From assembly GCA_937959115.1 (NCBI GenBank), contig CALGAW010000066.1, forward strand, positions 1-64,000: a stretch of DNA of 64,000 nucleotides, written 5' to 3'. Below, piece by piece: positions 18,530 through 27,860 of this stretch. Made by a program: the position numbers and the translations under genes. Origin of the DNA: an uncultured Saprospiraceae bacterium. Lineage in GTDB: Bacteria > Bacteroidota > Bacteroidia > Chitinophagales > Saprospiraceae. Each line of letters opens with the position of its first letter. Position 1 is the first letter of the stretch. The notes under the pieces were generated by a model, which saw only the letters and a list, made by a program, of their open reading frames with translations, searched no databases and was not told the origin of the DNA.

Positions 18530-21364
18530 ATGGTTTCCCTTCTCCGCTATTCTCTCACTTTGTGCTTTCTTTTATTTTTAGCTTCTAATGTACAAGCAAA
18601 TCCTATCCCTGACCTAGTCGCACATTATCCTCTAGATGGGAACGGGAATGATTACAGTGGGAATGGGAATCACGCTTCAACGGTCTCCGCTTCTGCAGCA
18701 ACAGATCGATTCAATCGACCCAATAGTTGTTATGTCTTTAATGGCACGAGTCAATACATTGAAATACCAGACAACAATCTCATTAGTATTCCGACCACAG
18801 GCCAGCTGACTATTTCTGTGTGGATGCGTCCTGATGTACTGGATTTCAGTACTGGTGGTGATTATATCCATTGGATGGGAAAAGGCGTTAGTGGTCAACA
18901 TGAATATGTGCTACGGATGTATAACAAGAACTCTATTCGCCCGAATCGGACCTCGTGTTATTCTTACAACCTTTCAGGAGGATTGGGAGCAGGAAGCTAT
19001 GTGCAAGAGGTCGTTACTCCTGGGCAATGGATACACATCGTTGCACTCTACAACTTTCCTACAAACACGATTCAATTGTATAAGAACGGTGTATTAAAGG
19101 ATACGGATACCTTTACTAGCTACTCCATCTCTCCAGGCAATGGAACTGCGCCATTACGCCTGGGTACCAGAGACTTCATCAATTACTTTGAAGGGGCAAT
19201 TGATGATCTTAAGATATTTGACAGAGCGTTGAACCAGACTGAGATTGACATACTGTTTAACGAAGCACCTGTTGTGCCAGATCCTGAAGTGACTTGCAAC
19301 TTGTCTGTGTTTCTGGAAGGCCCATATGATGCTTCTAATGAAAGCATGAATACAACGTTGCGACAAGCAGGACAGCTTCCTAACCTTCAGCCCTATCACC
19401 ATTCAGATTGGGGTTATCTCGGATCGGAGCAAGTTACTAATCCTCCAGCGGGAATGGTTGACTGGGTGCTTATCTCATTTCGCGAATCTCTAACAAGTGG
19501 GTGTATTGCCCGTAAGGCAGCAATTCTGTTGCAAGACGGAACGGTGGAGTCCTTTAATGTCTCTATTCCCTCAGGCTTGAGTTCGGTATATGTGATGGTA
19601 GAACATCGTAATCACTTACCGATAATCACTGATCAGCCTGTACCAATTGTAAATGAAACACTGACGTTTGATTTCACACAAACTCCAGGCTATTCAGGAA
19701 CGGGGAGTGGCCAAAAGCGGCTAGGGAACAACTGGGCACTTTTTGCTGGAAATGGTAGTCAGGACGGAGCCACAGGCTATGATCTCAATGCACTAGACAG
19801 ATCCTACTGGGCACTCACCAATGGTTCATTTGGCCTTTACCATCCAGCTGACTATAATATGGACAATGATGTATCTGCAGGTGACCGTATTTTGTGGGGT
19901 ATTAATAATGGAACCTTTTCTGGAGTAACAAAGCTGGAATGTCTAGATACCCTAATAACAGAACCTTTATTAATCTGTCCTCCTTCCAATTTTGTTCTAG
20001 ACAATTGCAACTATACGGTAAGCTGGTCTCATAACAATCCCACCTCTACTACCGTAAACTATGACCTTAGAATAAATGGAGTTGACCCAGGGCTTTCAGT
20101 CATGTATCCGATCTCTTCCAACACGATCGACATTTGTAGTGCGCTAGGAATATCTAGTGGAACAGGCACACTCAATATTGAACTGTTGTATTGGTATGAT
20201 GGTGATCTTACCAATATAGTTTCTGCAGGAACTTGTGTGGTCAACTATGACTTTACTCCATCAGGAGGCAATGGCGACTTAGTCACGTGTGACAACTCAA
20301 GGCTAGCACTTGCAGCTCCTTATGAGGCATTGTTTCATACCAATCTTCCAAGGTTAATGACTACCTTAAGAAACTTTGGAGTCAGTCAAAGTGATACACA
20401 CTGGCAAAACAATGGTGGTTATTGTGGTGTGACCGGTGTAAAAATGTATCACTACAAGGCTGCTATTGAATCCATAACAAGAATGTTATTGTATGCTGAT
20501 GCTGTTGGCCAAACAAGTCATGTCCAAGACTATGAGGATAGTCTTTGGGAAATTTTAGATGACATAATGCCTAAATTCATTTCAGGTAATGGGACTGCAG
20601 GCACATCTAGCACCTCTGACTACTCTTGTGGCGCCAATAGAAACCCCACTGTTACTAGACATCGATACCTTGACGCATCACGAACCATGGCTTGGGCTGG
20701 CTATGCAGTTTGTGCGTTGGTGGAGGTTGGAGTCACTTCCGCAGAACAAGCTAAGATAGACGCTTGGGCGATTTCCATAAAACCTGCAATCGCTGCGTAT
20801 ATGAACAACATGGACGGCCATTGCCAACCATCTAATGGTGGATTCTCTCATATGTGTCTTCACTCTTTAACTGGTGCGTATTTATGGTCAAACATTGGAG
20901 GATACACTGATTTCAATTCGCACATCTCTTCTAATTTAACTTCGGTGCTCAACGCTTATCAAGCGACATCTGGTGACTTGGGCAGTGATATAGGGCATGA
21001 CACTGATGCCATGTCAAACATCTCTATCGTAAGAGACAAGCAGACCCTGACTGGACAACCGACTGGCCCTTTGGTTACTGAAGCGATGTTAAAGTTGATT
21101 GGAGATCGAGTTGCCATTCGAATAAATTCTGGTGAAGCATGGCCAGGAGCTACTGGACTAACCCCTGGGTATGAGCACCTTTTCGCATTAACAGTCGGCT
21201 TTTCAACTTCAATGGATAATCTGGTTGCTCCTGCGACAAATGCAAATTACCCAAGTCTCTCTGCAGGAAGTAGTTCTTCTCATGTCATCTTAAATCATTT
21301 TGTCTCGGTTGCTTCTGCTGCTTGGGGTTATGCGATGAAAGGAGATAATGAAAATTGTCCGTAA
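18530..21364 (+). CDS. Giant secreted protein 1: LamG, recurring module, helical C-terminal domain
   Basis: 944 residues with a signal peptide ending ANVQA-like (about residue 24). A LamG/concanavalin-type domain covers about 28-245 (DLVAHYPLDGNGNDYSGNGN and GAIDDLKIFDRAL are diagnostic). Next comes the recurring module shared by five proteins of this window (about 254-470: LEGPYD, DWVLISFR, LLQDGTV, VEHRNHLP, GQKRLGNNW, DNDVSAGDRILWGINNG). An Ig-like segment lies at about 484-585. The last 355 residues are a mostly helical domain with many Trp, Tyr and His, possibly an alpha-toroid like those of polysaccharide lyases, but without a motif I can assign. Unlike in the other giants, the module is internal, and no T9SS sorting domain ends the protein. 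Confidence 0.75.
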   Translation: MVSLLRYSLTLCFLLFLASNVQANPIPDLVAHYPLDGNGNDYSGNGNHASTVSASAATDRFNRPNSCYVFNGTSQYIEIPDNNLISIPTTGQLTISVWMRPDVLDFSTGGDYIHWMGKGVSGQHEYVLRMYNKNSIRPNRTSCYSYNLSGGLGAGSYVQEVVTPGQWIHIVALYNFPTNTIQLYKNGVLKDTDTFTSYSISPGNGTAPLRLGTRDFINYFEGAIDDLKIFDRALNQTEIDILFNEAPVVPDPEVTCNLSVFLEGPYDASNESMNTTLRQAGQLPNLQPYHHSDWGYLGSEQVTNPPAGMVDWVLISFRESLTSGCIARKAAILLQDGTVESFNVSIPSGLSSVYVMVEHRNHLPIITDQPVPIVNETLTFDFTQTPGYSGTGSGQKRLGNNWALFAGNGSQDGATGYDLNALDRSYWALTNGSFGLYHPADYNMDNDVSAGDRILWGINNGTFSGVTKLECLDTLITEPLLICPPSNFVLDNCNYTVSWSHNNPTSTTVNYDLRINGVDPGLSVMYPISSNTIDICSALGISSGTGTLNIELLYWYDGDLTNIVSAGTCVVNYDFTPSGGNGDLVTCDNSRLALAAPYEALFHTNLPRLMTTLRNFGVSQSDTHWQNNGGYCGVTGVKMYHYKAAIESITRMLLYADAVGQTSHVQDYEDSLWEILDDIMPKFISGNGTAGTSSTSDYSCGANRNPTVTRHRYLDASRTMAWAGYAVCALVEVGVTSAEQAKIDAWAISIKPAIAAYMNNMDGHCQPSNGGFSHMCLHSLTGAYLWSNIGGYTDFNSHISSNLTSVLNAYQATSGDLGSDIGHDTDAMSNISIVRDKQTLTGQPTGPLVTEAMLKLIGDRVAIRINSGEAWPGATGLTPGYEHLFALTVGFSTSMDNLVAPATNANYPSLSAGSSSSHVILNHFVSVASAAWGYAMKGDNENCP

Positions 21365-21494
21365 AGGAATTGGTCTTTTTAAATTAATAATAGTGTCTAT
21401 TTCTCTGAGTATAACAACCTAGAGTAGCATTCTATGTATGTAAAATAGTCCTAAAGAATAATGAATTTATGAATGGGTTCAGGAAAAACAGCCA

Positions 21495-23621
21495 TCAGTC
21501 CACAAACACCACCTCCAAAACCTCCAAATAGCTCACCGTCCCAGGAACATCAAAATAATCAATTCCTAACTGCTTTTTCTTTAACGATTCCGGAAGATAT
21601 TCCGACCACCTTGGCAAGGGAAACTTAGACAATTGGTCCGAAGTAAACTGATCGATGATGCCACTAAACCGCGGAATAAGATTTTTGGCTGCTGCGATTA
21701 AAGCAATAAATTCCTCCTTGGTGAGCAAAAGCTGAAAACAGCTTTGGGCTGGTTGGAATGGAATCGTTTTTTTAAGTTGAAAATTAAATAACACTTGTAG
21801 GGTTCTATTGATTCTCGTTCCCGTAAAGGAATAAAATGTCACACCGTCCACCGTCATCAGCGCAGGGCGATCCGTTTTCTTGTTGAGAATCGGGAAGCGC
21901 TGAAAACTAGACCGCAGCTGCTGGAAGGGTTCTAGGACTTGAGGACTAAGCGGTGGCAAAGGAGCATCATCGACCAATAAGTCAAACATCCGCTGCCAAA
22001 TCACTGGATGAATCAGACTGCTAGTACCTCCAAAAATTGGCTTTTTGCCATCCGTTGCATTCACGACTTGGATTCTTCGCCGTTCATAATGAATGTGTTC
22101 GATTTTCCAGGTTCGTGCAGCAAGCAGAATATGCTCATCCACTCGAATCGTAGGCGACAATGGGATTTCACCAATCAATTTATTCTTTGCAAACACCTTA
22201 AAATTGCGCTTGCTCTTAAAAACGGAATAGAAGCTTCGCCGGTTGACGAGTGCTTCCCCAGCAATACCAAGAATGATTTCACGTTTCAGATCTTCGATAT
22301 AGTCAGAAGCAATCATCTCTTTCCATAGCAACTTCACATCCGCAACAGGGATTTGAGAAAACGCAGGGTTTTGTAGCAATGTTGGCAATAAATCATCCAA
22401 CTGGCAACCTGAACGCTCCTTCAATACAGATAACGTTTGCTGAAACAGTATATCAATTGGATACAGCATGCTGTCTGGTGGCTCAACAAAACCATCTTCA
22501 TACAAGAGATAACAGGCAACCGACTGTAGCAGACTCCAAGGATTTGTAGCATATAGATGCAACTTGCTCGTCGAACCGATCTTCCGACCACTACGCCCAA
22601 ACCGCTGCGCCAAACTAGCAACAGAATAGGTAGAATCAACTTGCGCAACAAGATCAATGCTGCCAAGATCAATCCCCAACTCAAGGGTAGAAGTACAAAC
22701 TATATTGAAAAAACTACGCGTTTCGTGCTTAGCAAAATGTTCGATAAACTCACGCAACTCCCGACTAACTGAGGAATGATGTGCAAAGTAATGTGTAGAA
22801 CTACCTACCTTTTCACTAATCTTTTTGAGCACCACCGCAATCTCCTCCACCCTAGCCCGAGAATTGGGAAAAATCAGTGCTCGATTGGACATAGTATTCC
22901 GAAACAACTCCTTAAACAAGTCAGCAGGAAGCTTGTCATCAGAAGGAAAATAGTGGAAGGTAGCCTCTACGGGTTGCTTGTGTTTGTCTACTAGGACTTT
23001 AGTGTGTTCTGGCGCTCCGAAAAAGGTCTTGACCAACTGAAAATCACCGAGCGTGGCCGACAAGCCAATGCCTCGATAATTACAATTCGATTTCTCCTTG
23101 ATTCTATGTAGCAATGATTGCAATTGGATGCCGCGTTCTTTGCCAAGGAACATATGGATCTCATCAATGATCACAAACTTCAAATTACTGAATAGTAGTT
23201 CAATGTATTGCGGGCGATTGGCAAACATCGCTTCAAGGGATTCTGGTGTTATCAGCAAAATACCAGACGGTTGATGGATCAGATGTTCCTTTTGACTTTT
23301 CTTGGCTTCACCGTGCCATTTAGTAATACGGACATTCAAATAACGAGACAAATCTTCTACTCGTCTGAATTGGTCATTGATCAGTGCAACAAGCGGCGAG
23401 ATATACAAGACTTGCACACCTGATTCACTTGGATCAATAGCAGATAACACAGGAAGAAATGCGGCTTCTGTTTTCCCTGATGCGGTCCTAGCCGCTATGA
23501 TATAATTGTTCTGAGTGCTGAGTATCCGTTGAATTGCTGCTAGTTGAATTGGATGCAAGCTGTCCCATTTCTGATCACGGATAAATTTTTGAATGGGCCT
23601 TGATAGTAAAGAAAAGGCCAT
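21495..23621 (-). CDS. Lhr/BrxHI-like superfamily II helicase
   Basis: A 708-residue DEAD/DEAH-type helicase. The N-terminal Q-type motif HPIQLAAIQ precedes Walker A ARTASGKTE (about 44-52). Then come DEIH (IIDEIHMFLG, about 150), motif III SATLGD, and motif VI QRFGRSGRK near 340. The C-terminal half of about 300 residues is specific to Lhr-like helicases and lacks nuclease motifs. Size and partnership with a DUF2791 ATPase match BrxHI of type 2 BREX. Its ATG shares one base with the TAA of the upstream ATPase gene (TAATG), indicating translational coupling. It is the last gene of the operon. Predicted role: ATP-driven nucleic-acid remodelling, possibly in phage defence. Confidence 0.85.
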   Translation of the reverse strand: MAFSLLSRPIQKFIRDQKWDSLHPIQLAAIQRILSTQNNYIIAARTASGKTEAAFLPVLSAIDPSESGVQVLYISPLVALINDQFRRVEDLSRYLNVRITKWHGEAKKSQKEHLIHQPSGILLITPESLEAMFANRPQYIELLFSNLKFVIIDEIHMFLGKERGIQLQSLLHRIKEKSNCNYRGIGLSATLGDFQLVKTFFGAPEHTKVLVDKHKQPVEATFHYFPSDDKLPADLFKELFRNTMSNRALIFPNSRARVEEIAVVLKKISEKVGSSTHYFAHHSSVSRELREFIEHFAKHETRSFFNIVCTSTLELGIDLGSIDLVAQVDSTYSVASLAQRFGRSGRKIGSTSKLHLYATNPWSLLQSVACYLLYEDGFVEPPDSMLYPIDILFQQTLSVLKERSGCQLDDLLPTLLQNPAFSQIPVADVKLLWKEMIASDYIEDLKREIILGIAGEALVNRRSFYSVFKSKRNFKVFAKNKLIGEIPLSPTIRVDEHILLAARTWKIEHIHYERRRIQVVNATDGKKPIFGGTSSLIHPVIWQRMFDLLVDDAPLPPLSPQVLEPFQQLRSSFQRFPILNKKTDRPALMTVDGVTFYSFTGTRINRTLQVLFNFQLKKTIPFQPAQSCFQLLLTKEEFIALIAAAKNLIPRFSGIIDQFTSDQLSKFPLPRWSEYLPESLKKKQLGIDYFDVPGTVSYLEVLEVVFVD

Positions 23622-24937
23622 TATAGTTCTTCTATATTTAGATCATCCAGATCAAATTGCTGGCTTTTAGTGACCTCCATTTTTTGAAGAATTTGATGCT
23701 TATCCACTTCAGGATTTTGCCTTAATAGACTAAGGATATTCAGGAAATCTCGGATCACTTCTCTAGGTGTTAAAAACTCGCTTGTCCCAGGTCGGTTATA
23801 CACTTCTTCCATAAACGCTTGGATAAAATCGTCATCTATCCCAATGGTAATCGAATAATTGAAGTCAAAAATCTGTTTTAGCTTTTGTAACAATACAAAT
23901 ATCTCGTTGTGCGAAAGTGGACGAAGCCGAATGACAGGCTGTGTGAAATCTCGTAGTTCGTTGGTCTCGTATTTGTTGCTTTCCAACCTAGTTTTTAGTG
24001 CATTGTAGCTAAATAGGCCTCGTCGTTGATCGGTGAGGAATTCGTGTGTGCCTGCAAAATTCACAAAAAGACCTTCTGTTTTTCCTTGGAGACAATCGTT
24101 ATAAATGCTTAGAATTTTCTCGTAGTTTTTCTCTCGTGTCTGTGCATGGGAGATCTTATACAGGTTGATGGCTTCATCGAAATTCACCATAAACCCACTG
24201 TACCCGATAGATTTGAAGAAGCGGGTAAAATTCTTTAGCATATCATAGAAATTACCATCGCCGATAATGCTACGGACGTTCAAGTCACTCCTAGCTTCCG
24301 TTTTAGTGGTGTATTCACCTCTCAGCCAACGTAGAGCGCTTTTCTTAAGATTGGTATTATCTGTGATGTAGCCTTCATAATACTTAGAGACAACCAATCC
24401 AAAATCGTATCCGCCTACGTCTGACAGCTCATTTATTGTAGTAAGGAGTTGATTCTGAACACGGTCCATGTGTTTTTCGTCTCGTATTTCTCCAAGGGGG
24501 ATATTGTGCAGTTTAGCCGTTTCTAGTAGTACTTGTTCTATCCATTTTTCTAGGAGCGTGGGGAGCGCGCCTCCATCTGGCTTTGTTTGGATGGACAGGT
24601 TATTGATCAAGGCAGAATAAATCGCGACTGCTTTTCGTTGAGTGCCATAGAGTCTGCGTTCTGGAGTGAAATCAGCTGTTGCAGTTACAAATTTCTCTTT
24701 TAGAGCGATCGTGTTGAGTAAGTGGAGAATAAAGCTTTTACCGCTACCAAATTCACCAATCCAGAACTTCACAATACTGTGTCCTGCTTTCACTTCTTTC
24801 AGCGCATTCAGAATAGCCTCTACTTCTTTGGTTCTCCCAACAGTGATGTATTGAACACCGATTTTGGGCACCACCCCTCCAACTAGAGAGTTAATGATTG
24901 CGGTTGCAGTCTTCGGTTTTAATTTACTTAATTTCAT
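23621..24937 (-). CDS. BrxD-like (DUF2791) P-loop ATPase
   Basis: 438 residues. Walker A IGEFGSGKS (about 60-68) and a hydrophobic Walker B ending FMVNFDE (about 245-252) mark a P-loop ATPase. The introduction VGRTKEVEAIL and the KSFILHLL, GTHEFLTDQRRGLFSY and LRPLSHNEIFVLL segments fit DUF2791, the family of BREX protein BrxD. Residues near 385-395 (GTSEFLTPREVIRDFLNIL) form the usual C-terminal end. It overlaps the TerB-C gene by 14 bp upstream and the helicase by one base downstream, so the three are produced together. A role in loading or controlling the helicase on DNA is inference from BREX. Confidence 0.82.
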   Translation of the reverse strand: MKLSKLKPKTATAIINSLVGGVVPKIGVQYITVGRTKEVEAILNALKEVKAGHSIVKFWIGEFGSGKSFILHLLNTIALKEKFVTATADFTPERRLYGTQRKAVAIYSALINNLSIQTKPDGGALPTLLEKWIEQVLLETAKLHNIPLGEIRDEKHMDRVQNQLLTTINELSDVGGYDFGLVVSKYYEGYITDNTNLKKSALRWLRGEYTTKTEARSDLNVRSIIGDGNFYDMLKNFTRFFKSIGYSGFMVNFDEAINLYKISHAQTREKNYEKILSIYNDCLQGKTEGLFVNFAGTHEFLTDQRRGLFSYNALKTRLESNKYETNELRDFTQPVIRLRPLSHNEIFVLLQKLKQIFDFNYSITIGIDDDFIQAFMEEVYNRPGTSEFLTPREVIRDFLNILSLLRQNPEVDKHQILQKMEVTKSQQFDLDDLNIEEL

Positions 24938-26744
24938 TCTTAGCTATTTGGCTCACAACTTGGTGGTATGTATTTTCAATGCTATACTCGTTTTCTTCTT
25001 CTAGTATCAGTTCTTCCTCTAGTGCATCATACGCGAGTTCATTGATCTCGTTGATGATGCCTGATGCAAAACGGTTAATGTTCGCCGCAAAGGTATTCAT
25101 TTTTTCTGTGCTAAGCTTGAAATTCTGCCTTACAAACAACTGTAACATGGAGAGATGATCTGCTGAAAACTCAATTTCTGAGAGCTCGTTGTCTTCGTTT
25201 TCGAAGAGGTCGTCTAGGCTAGAGGCAGTTTGCTTTGCTGGATTGGGTTCGCTGATTACAGGTGTCTTTTCTTCTAGGATCTCATTTAATTTATTGACGA
25301 CATCTGTTTGCTGATGATGGATGGACTTAATGTCTTTTTCATTTAGAACAATCTTTTTTCTCTTTACTACTAGCAGTTCGGCGATTTCGTCTTTTAGTTT
25401 TAGTAGGTCAAATCTGGTAGAGACGGTGCTGATTAATTGGAAAAAGGAGGTGCTCATCTCTTCTGATCTGAACAACTTTTTTGCTGTTTGTTTTGGAAGT
25501 TCTTTTACTTTTCCTTCCTCTTTTTCTGTATCTATCTGATAGATTGCATAGTGGAGCAAGCTTATTTCTGGGCGGTAGTCTACTAATAATTTTGATGATT
25601 CGAAATAGATTAATCGTTGACTTTTATTTCCATTATTAAGATTAATTAATTCCTTCAATTCCTTAAAATATTTCTCTGGATTGGAATTGAAATTCTTCTG
25701 TATTTTTCTAAAATCATCCTTCCATCTTGTTTTGTTCGTTTCATTTAGAAACTGTAATGTCGATCTATTTGGCTTCTCCAATTCAGCAAGGAAGAAATGA
25801 TTGACTTCAGGTATAATTTTATTGGCCACTGTAGGAAAAAAATCAAGTATTCGGTCTGATTTATGGATGATTTCTGTTTTATTACCATACTTATAATGGA
25901 TTTTCAAACTTTGTTCAGCGAGGGAAAACAATTCAGTCATCAAGTCAAAATGCTCTTTTTTAGCGTCGAATTTTTTATACGAAGAATCATAATAATAACT
26001 ACTTCTAAACCTATACTCACGATTCTCTTTAATCTCAATCAATTGATTACGAATGGTTTCATAAATGTCTGAATTGTTTGCATTGTAATGTTCATTTAAC
26101 CGTTCAAAATAGGCGACATACAGCTTTGCCGCCTGCGATATTAGCTGTATAGTTCCTAAAAAAGTACTGGCAGGATATTTCATTTGATTCAACCAAGCAA
26201 CCTGTTCTGGTAAAAGCGGGATTTTATCTCTTAAATCACTTCCCAAACCAGATTTGAAATGTTTTGCAAGAGCTTCTTTTGAATATTCTTCTTCTGAAAT
26301 GGCGTTTTCTTCTTCGAAAATCGGTTTAGGTGAAACAACTTCTTTTTTGTTAATAATAAAATTAACTTCCAACTTTGTTATTAAGTTGTCCTGACCAATT
26401 ACGGTAAAATCATCCAATTCAACGGAAGCTCTTGAGGTATGAATACTACATAGGATCGCTTTCCCATCTAATTTTTCATCTTGAACACTCTTCATTGAAA
26501 GAAAACCATTTACTGGTGATAATACTTTGACTTTATAACGGTCATCTATACTTAATACACACAAAGGAGTGTTTGTCCTTATATAATTGTTGTTTCGTTG
26601 ATGCCATTCATCAAAAACGATTGATTTGATCGAATTTCCATTGTAAGTTGGGCTATCATTGATCAACGCATAGTAGACATCGTGTCCAGCAATCCGCTTT
26701 TTTAGAATTTGTATGAGTTGTATTTTTAATCGCTTATTTCTCAT
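24924..26744 (-). CDS. TerB-C domain protein with lipoyl-like N-terminal region
   Basis: 606 residues, no signal peptide. The last 90 residues (from about 515: FSADHLSMLQLFVRQNF, then INEINELAYDALEEELILEEE) resemble the TerB-C domain found at the C terminus of tellurite-resistance-associated TerB-N/TerB-C proteins. Residues about 55-110 read as a lipoyl/biotinyl-like beta barrel (TPLCVLS then VLSPVNGFLS), but lack the lysine that would carry a cofactor. The long middle is helical. TerB-C proteins are known to neighbour a DUF2791 ATPase and an Lhr-like helicase, exactly as here. The gene overlaps its upstream neighbour by 11 bp and the ATPase by 14 bp. Function uncertain; probably a scaffold or sensor subunit. 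Confidence 0.62.
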   Translation of the reverse strand: MRNKRLKIQLIQILKKRIAGHDVYYALINDSPTYNGNSIKSIVFDEWHQRNNNYIRTNTPLCVLSIDDRYKVKVLSPVNGFLSMKSVQDEKLDGKAILCSIHTSRASVELDDFTVIGQDNLITKLEVNFIINKKEVVSPKPIFEEENAISEEEYSKEALAKHFKSGLGSDLRDKIPLLPEQVAWLNQMKYPASTFLGTIQLISQAAKLYVAYFERLNEHYNANNSDIYETIRNQLIEIKENREYRFRSSYYYDSSYKKFDAKKEHFDLMTELFSLAEQSLKIHYKYGNKTEIIHKSDRILDFFPTVANKIIPEVNHFFLAELEKPNRSTLQFLNETNKTRWKDDFRKIQKNFNSNPEKYFKELKELINLNNGNKSQRLIYFESSKLLVDYRPEISLLHYAIYQIDTEKEEGKVKELPKQTAKKLFRSEEMSTSFFQLISTVSTRFDLLKLKDEIAELLVVKRKKIVLNEKDIKSIHHQQTDVVNKLNEILEEKTPVISEPNPAKQTASSLDDLFENEDNELSEIEFSADHLSMLQLFVRQNFKLSTEKMNTFAANINRFASGIINEINELAYDALEEELILEEENEYSIENTYHQVVSQIAKNEIK

Positions 26745-27045
26745 TTTTGTTTGATACTACCGCTAAACTATCCAAACTCCACGCCTCGGGCTTTCCAGCA
26801 AACAGTGCTTTCGTTTTTGGCCAGACTTCCTTAAAAAAATCAGAATTCCGATAGGTGTTAAGTGCTGCTTGATCACGCCAATGACTTACCGTAAACAGTA
26901 CTGAACCATCAGGATGCTCCTGCAACAATTCCAAATACAGGCAACCGTCAAATGCGCGAATCTGTGCTTTTCGTTCATGAAAAATAAGTAAAAATTCGGC
27001 TACTTTATCTGGCTGAAAAGTAAGTTTTACGATTCGTTTTATCAT
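26734..27045 (-). CDS. Antibiotic biosynthesis monooxygenase (ABM) domain protein
   Basis: A 103-residue single-domain protein of the dimeric alpha/beta-barrel ABM superfamily. It opens with RIVKLTFQPDKVAEFLLIFHERK and contains the family signature GCLYLELLQE, followed by VLFTVSHWRDQAALNTYRNSDFF. Such proteins are small cytosolic oxygenases or heme/quinone binders, and many have no known substrate. It is translationally tied to both sides: a 4-bp overlap with the SAM hydrolase gene upstream and an 11-bp overlap with the TerB-C gene downstream. Confidence 0.82.
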   Translation of the reverse strand: MIKRIVKLTFQPDKVAEFLLIFHERKAQIRAFDGCLYLELLQEHPDGSVLFTVSHWRDQAALNTYRNSDFFKEVWPKTKALFAGKPEAWSLDSLAVVSNKNEK

Positions 27046-27842
27046 AATTCTTGATTCGGCTCAAAGTCAATCTGAATGGTCTCATCTAGGTTTAAGCTGT
27101 GCATACTTGCAGCTTTGCCCATGTTAATTGCGATTTCAAGATACCCCGCTGAATTAAACAAACACAGTGTTTCCCCTACAGACACGTCAGCATAGTGATC
27201 GCATATAACGCATATGGGGTCAAACCGCTTAAAGTATAAGGCAAAAGAACGGCCGTCCCGTACACGATCAAACAAGGATTTATTGATATTCAGGATCACA
27301 TTCTCATAATTATCAATATGGATCACGGTACCTCTAATCTGTGATTTACTGATGACTGGTTGTAAGGCAATGCGCTGCTCAATCTCACTAAGAGGCTCAC
27401 CGATTTCAATGAGTGGTTTTTCGTGGAGCAAATGTCCTACAATCTTAGCAATAATGCTATTAAGAGGAAACGTCCCACCAATCTCAATAGCAACTTGATA
27501 TATAGTTGATGGTAAATCTTCGAACACAAGGGTAAAAAGTCCATTATCTGGTCCTATAAAATACTGGTCGTTTGCTTTAACTACTAGGAAATAAGGCTTC
27601 CGATTCTGAAAACTATTGACATTGATTAGGTGAATGGTTCCTTTTGGAAAATTAGGGTAGACGTTTTTCAGCACGAAGGCTGCTTCTACAATGTCGTACG
27701 TTTTGATATCATGTGAAACATCAACCACATTAACGGACGAATCAATAGACAAGATACTTCCTTTGATCGAGCCAAGGTAGTAATCCTTCCATCCTAAATC
27801 TGTTGTTAATGTAACAATTCTGCCCATATTTTCATGCTTCAC
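27042..27842 (-). CDS. SAM hydrolase (DUF62, chlorinase/fluorinase fold)
   Basis: 266 residues of the S-adenosylmethionine hydroxide adenosyltransferase family, which splits SAM to adenosine and methionine. The opening RIVTLTTDLGWKDYYLGSIKG carries the active-site aspartate. DVSHDIKTYDIVEAAFVLKNVYPNFP and the FIGPDNGLFTL loop are diagnostic. The C-terminal beta domain (GTVIHIDNYENVILNI, FNSAGYLEIAINMGKA) is intact, and length is normal. It starts 18 bp after aroQ and overlaps the ABM gene by 4 bp. No halogenase-type substitution can be read with confidence. Confidence 0.88.
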   Translation of the reverse strand: MKHENMGRIVTLTTDLGWKDYYLGSIKGSILSIDSSVNVVDVSHDIKTYDIVEAAFVLKNVYPNFPKGTIHLINVNSFQNRKPYFLVVKANDQYFIGPDNGLFTLVFEDLPSTIYQVAIEIGGTFPLNSIIAKIVGHLLHEKPLIEIGEPLSEIEQRIALQPVISKSQIRGTVIHIDNYENVILNINKSLFDRVRDGRSFALYFKRFDPICVICDHYADVSVGETLCLFNSAGYLEIAINMGKAASMHSLNLDETIQIDFEPNQEL

Positions 27843-27860
27843 CTTCGCAAAGTTAATGAA

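Noticed and set aside
21495-26744. A complete type 2 BREX locus
   Set aside because: Only the BrxD-like and BrxHI-like genes are present. PglX, PglZ and PglW are absent on both sides, and the neighbours are aroQ/SAM hydrolase genes and a giant surface protein.
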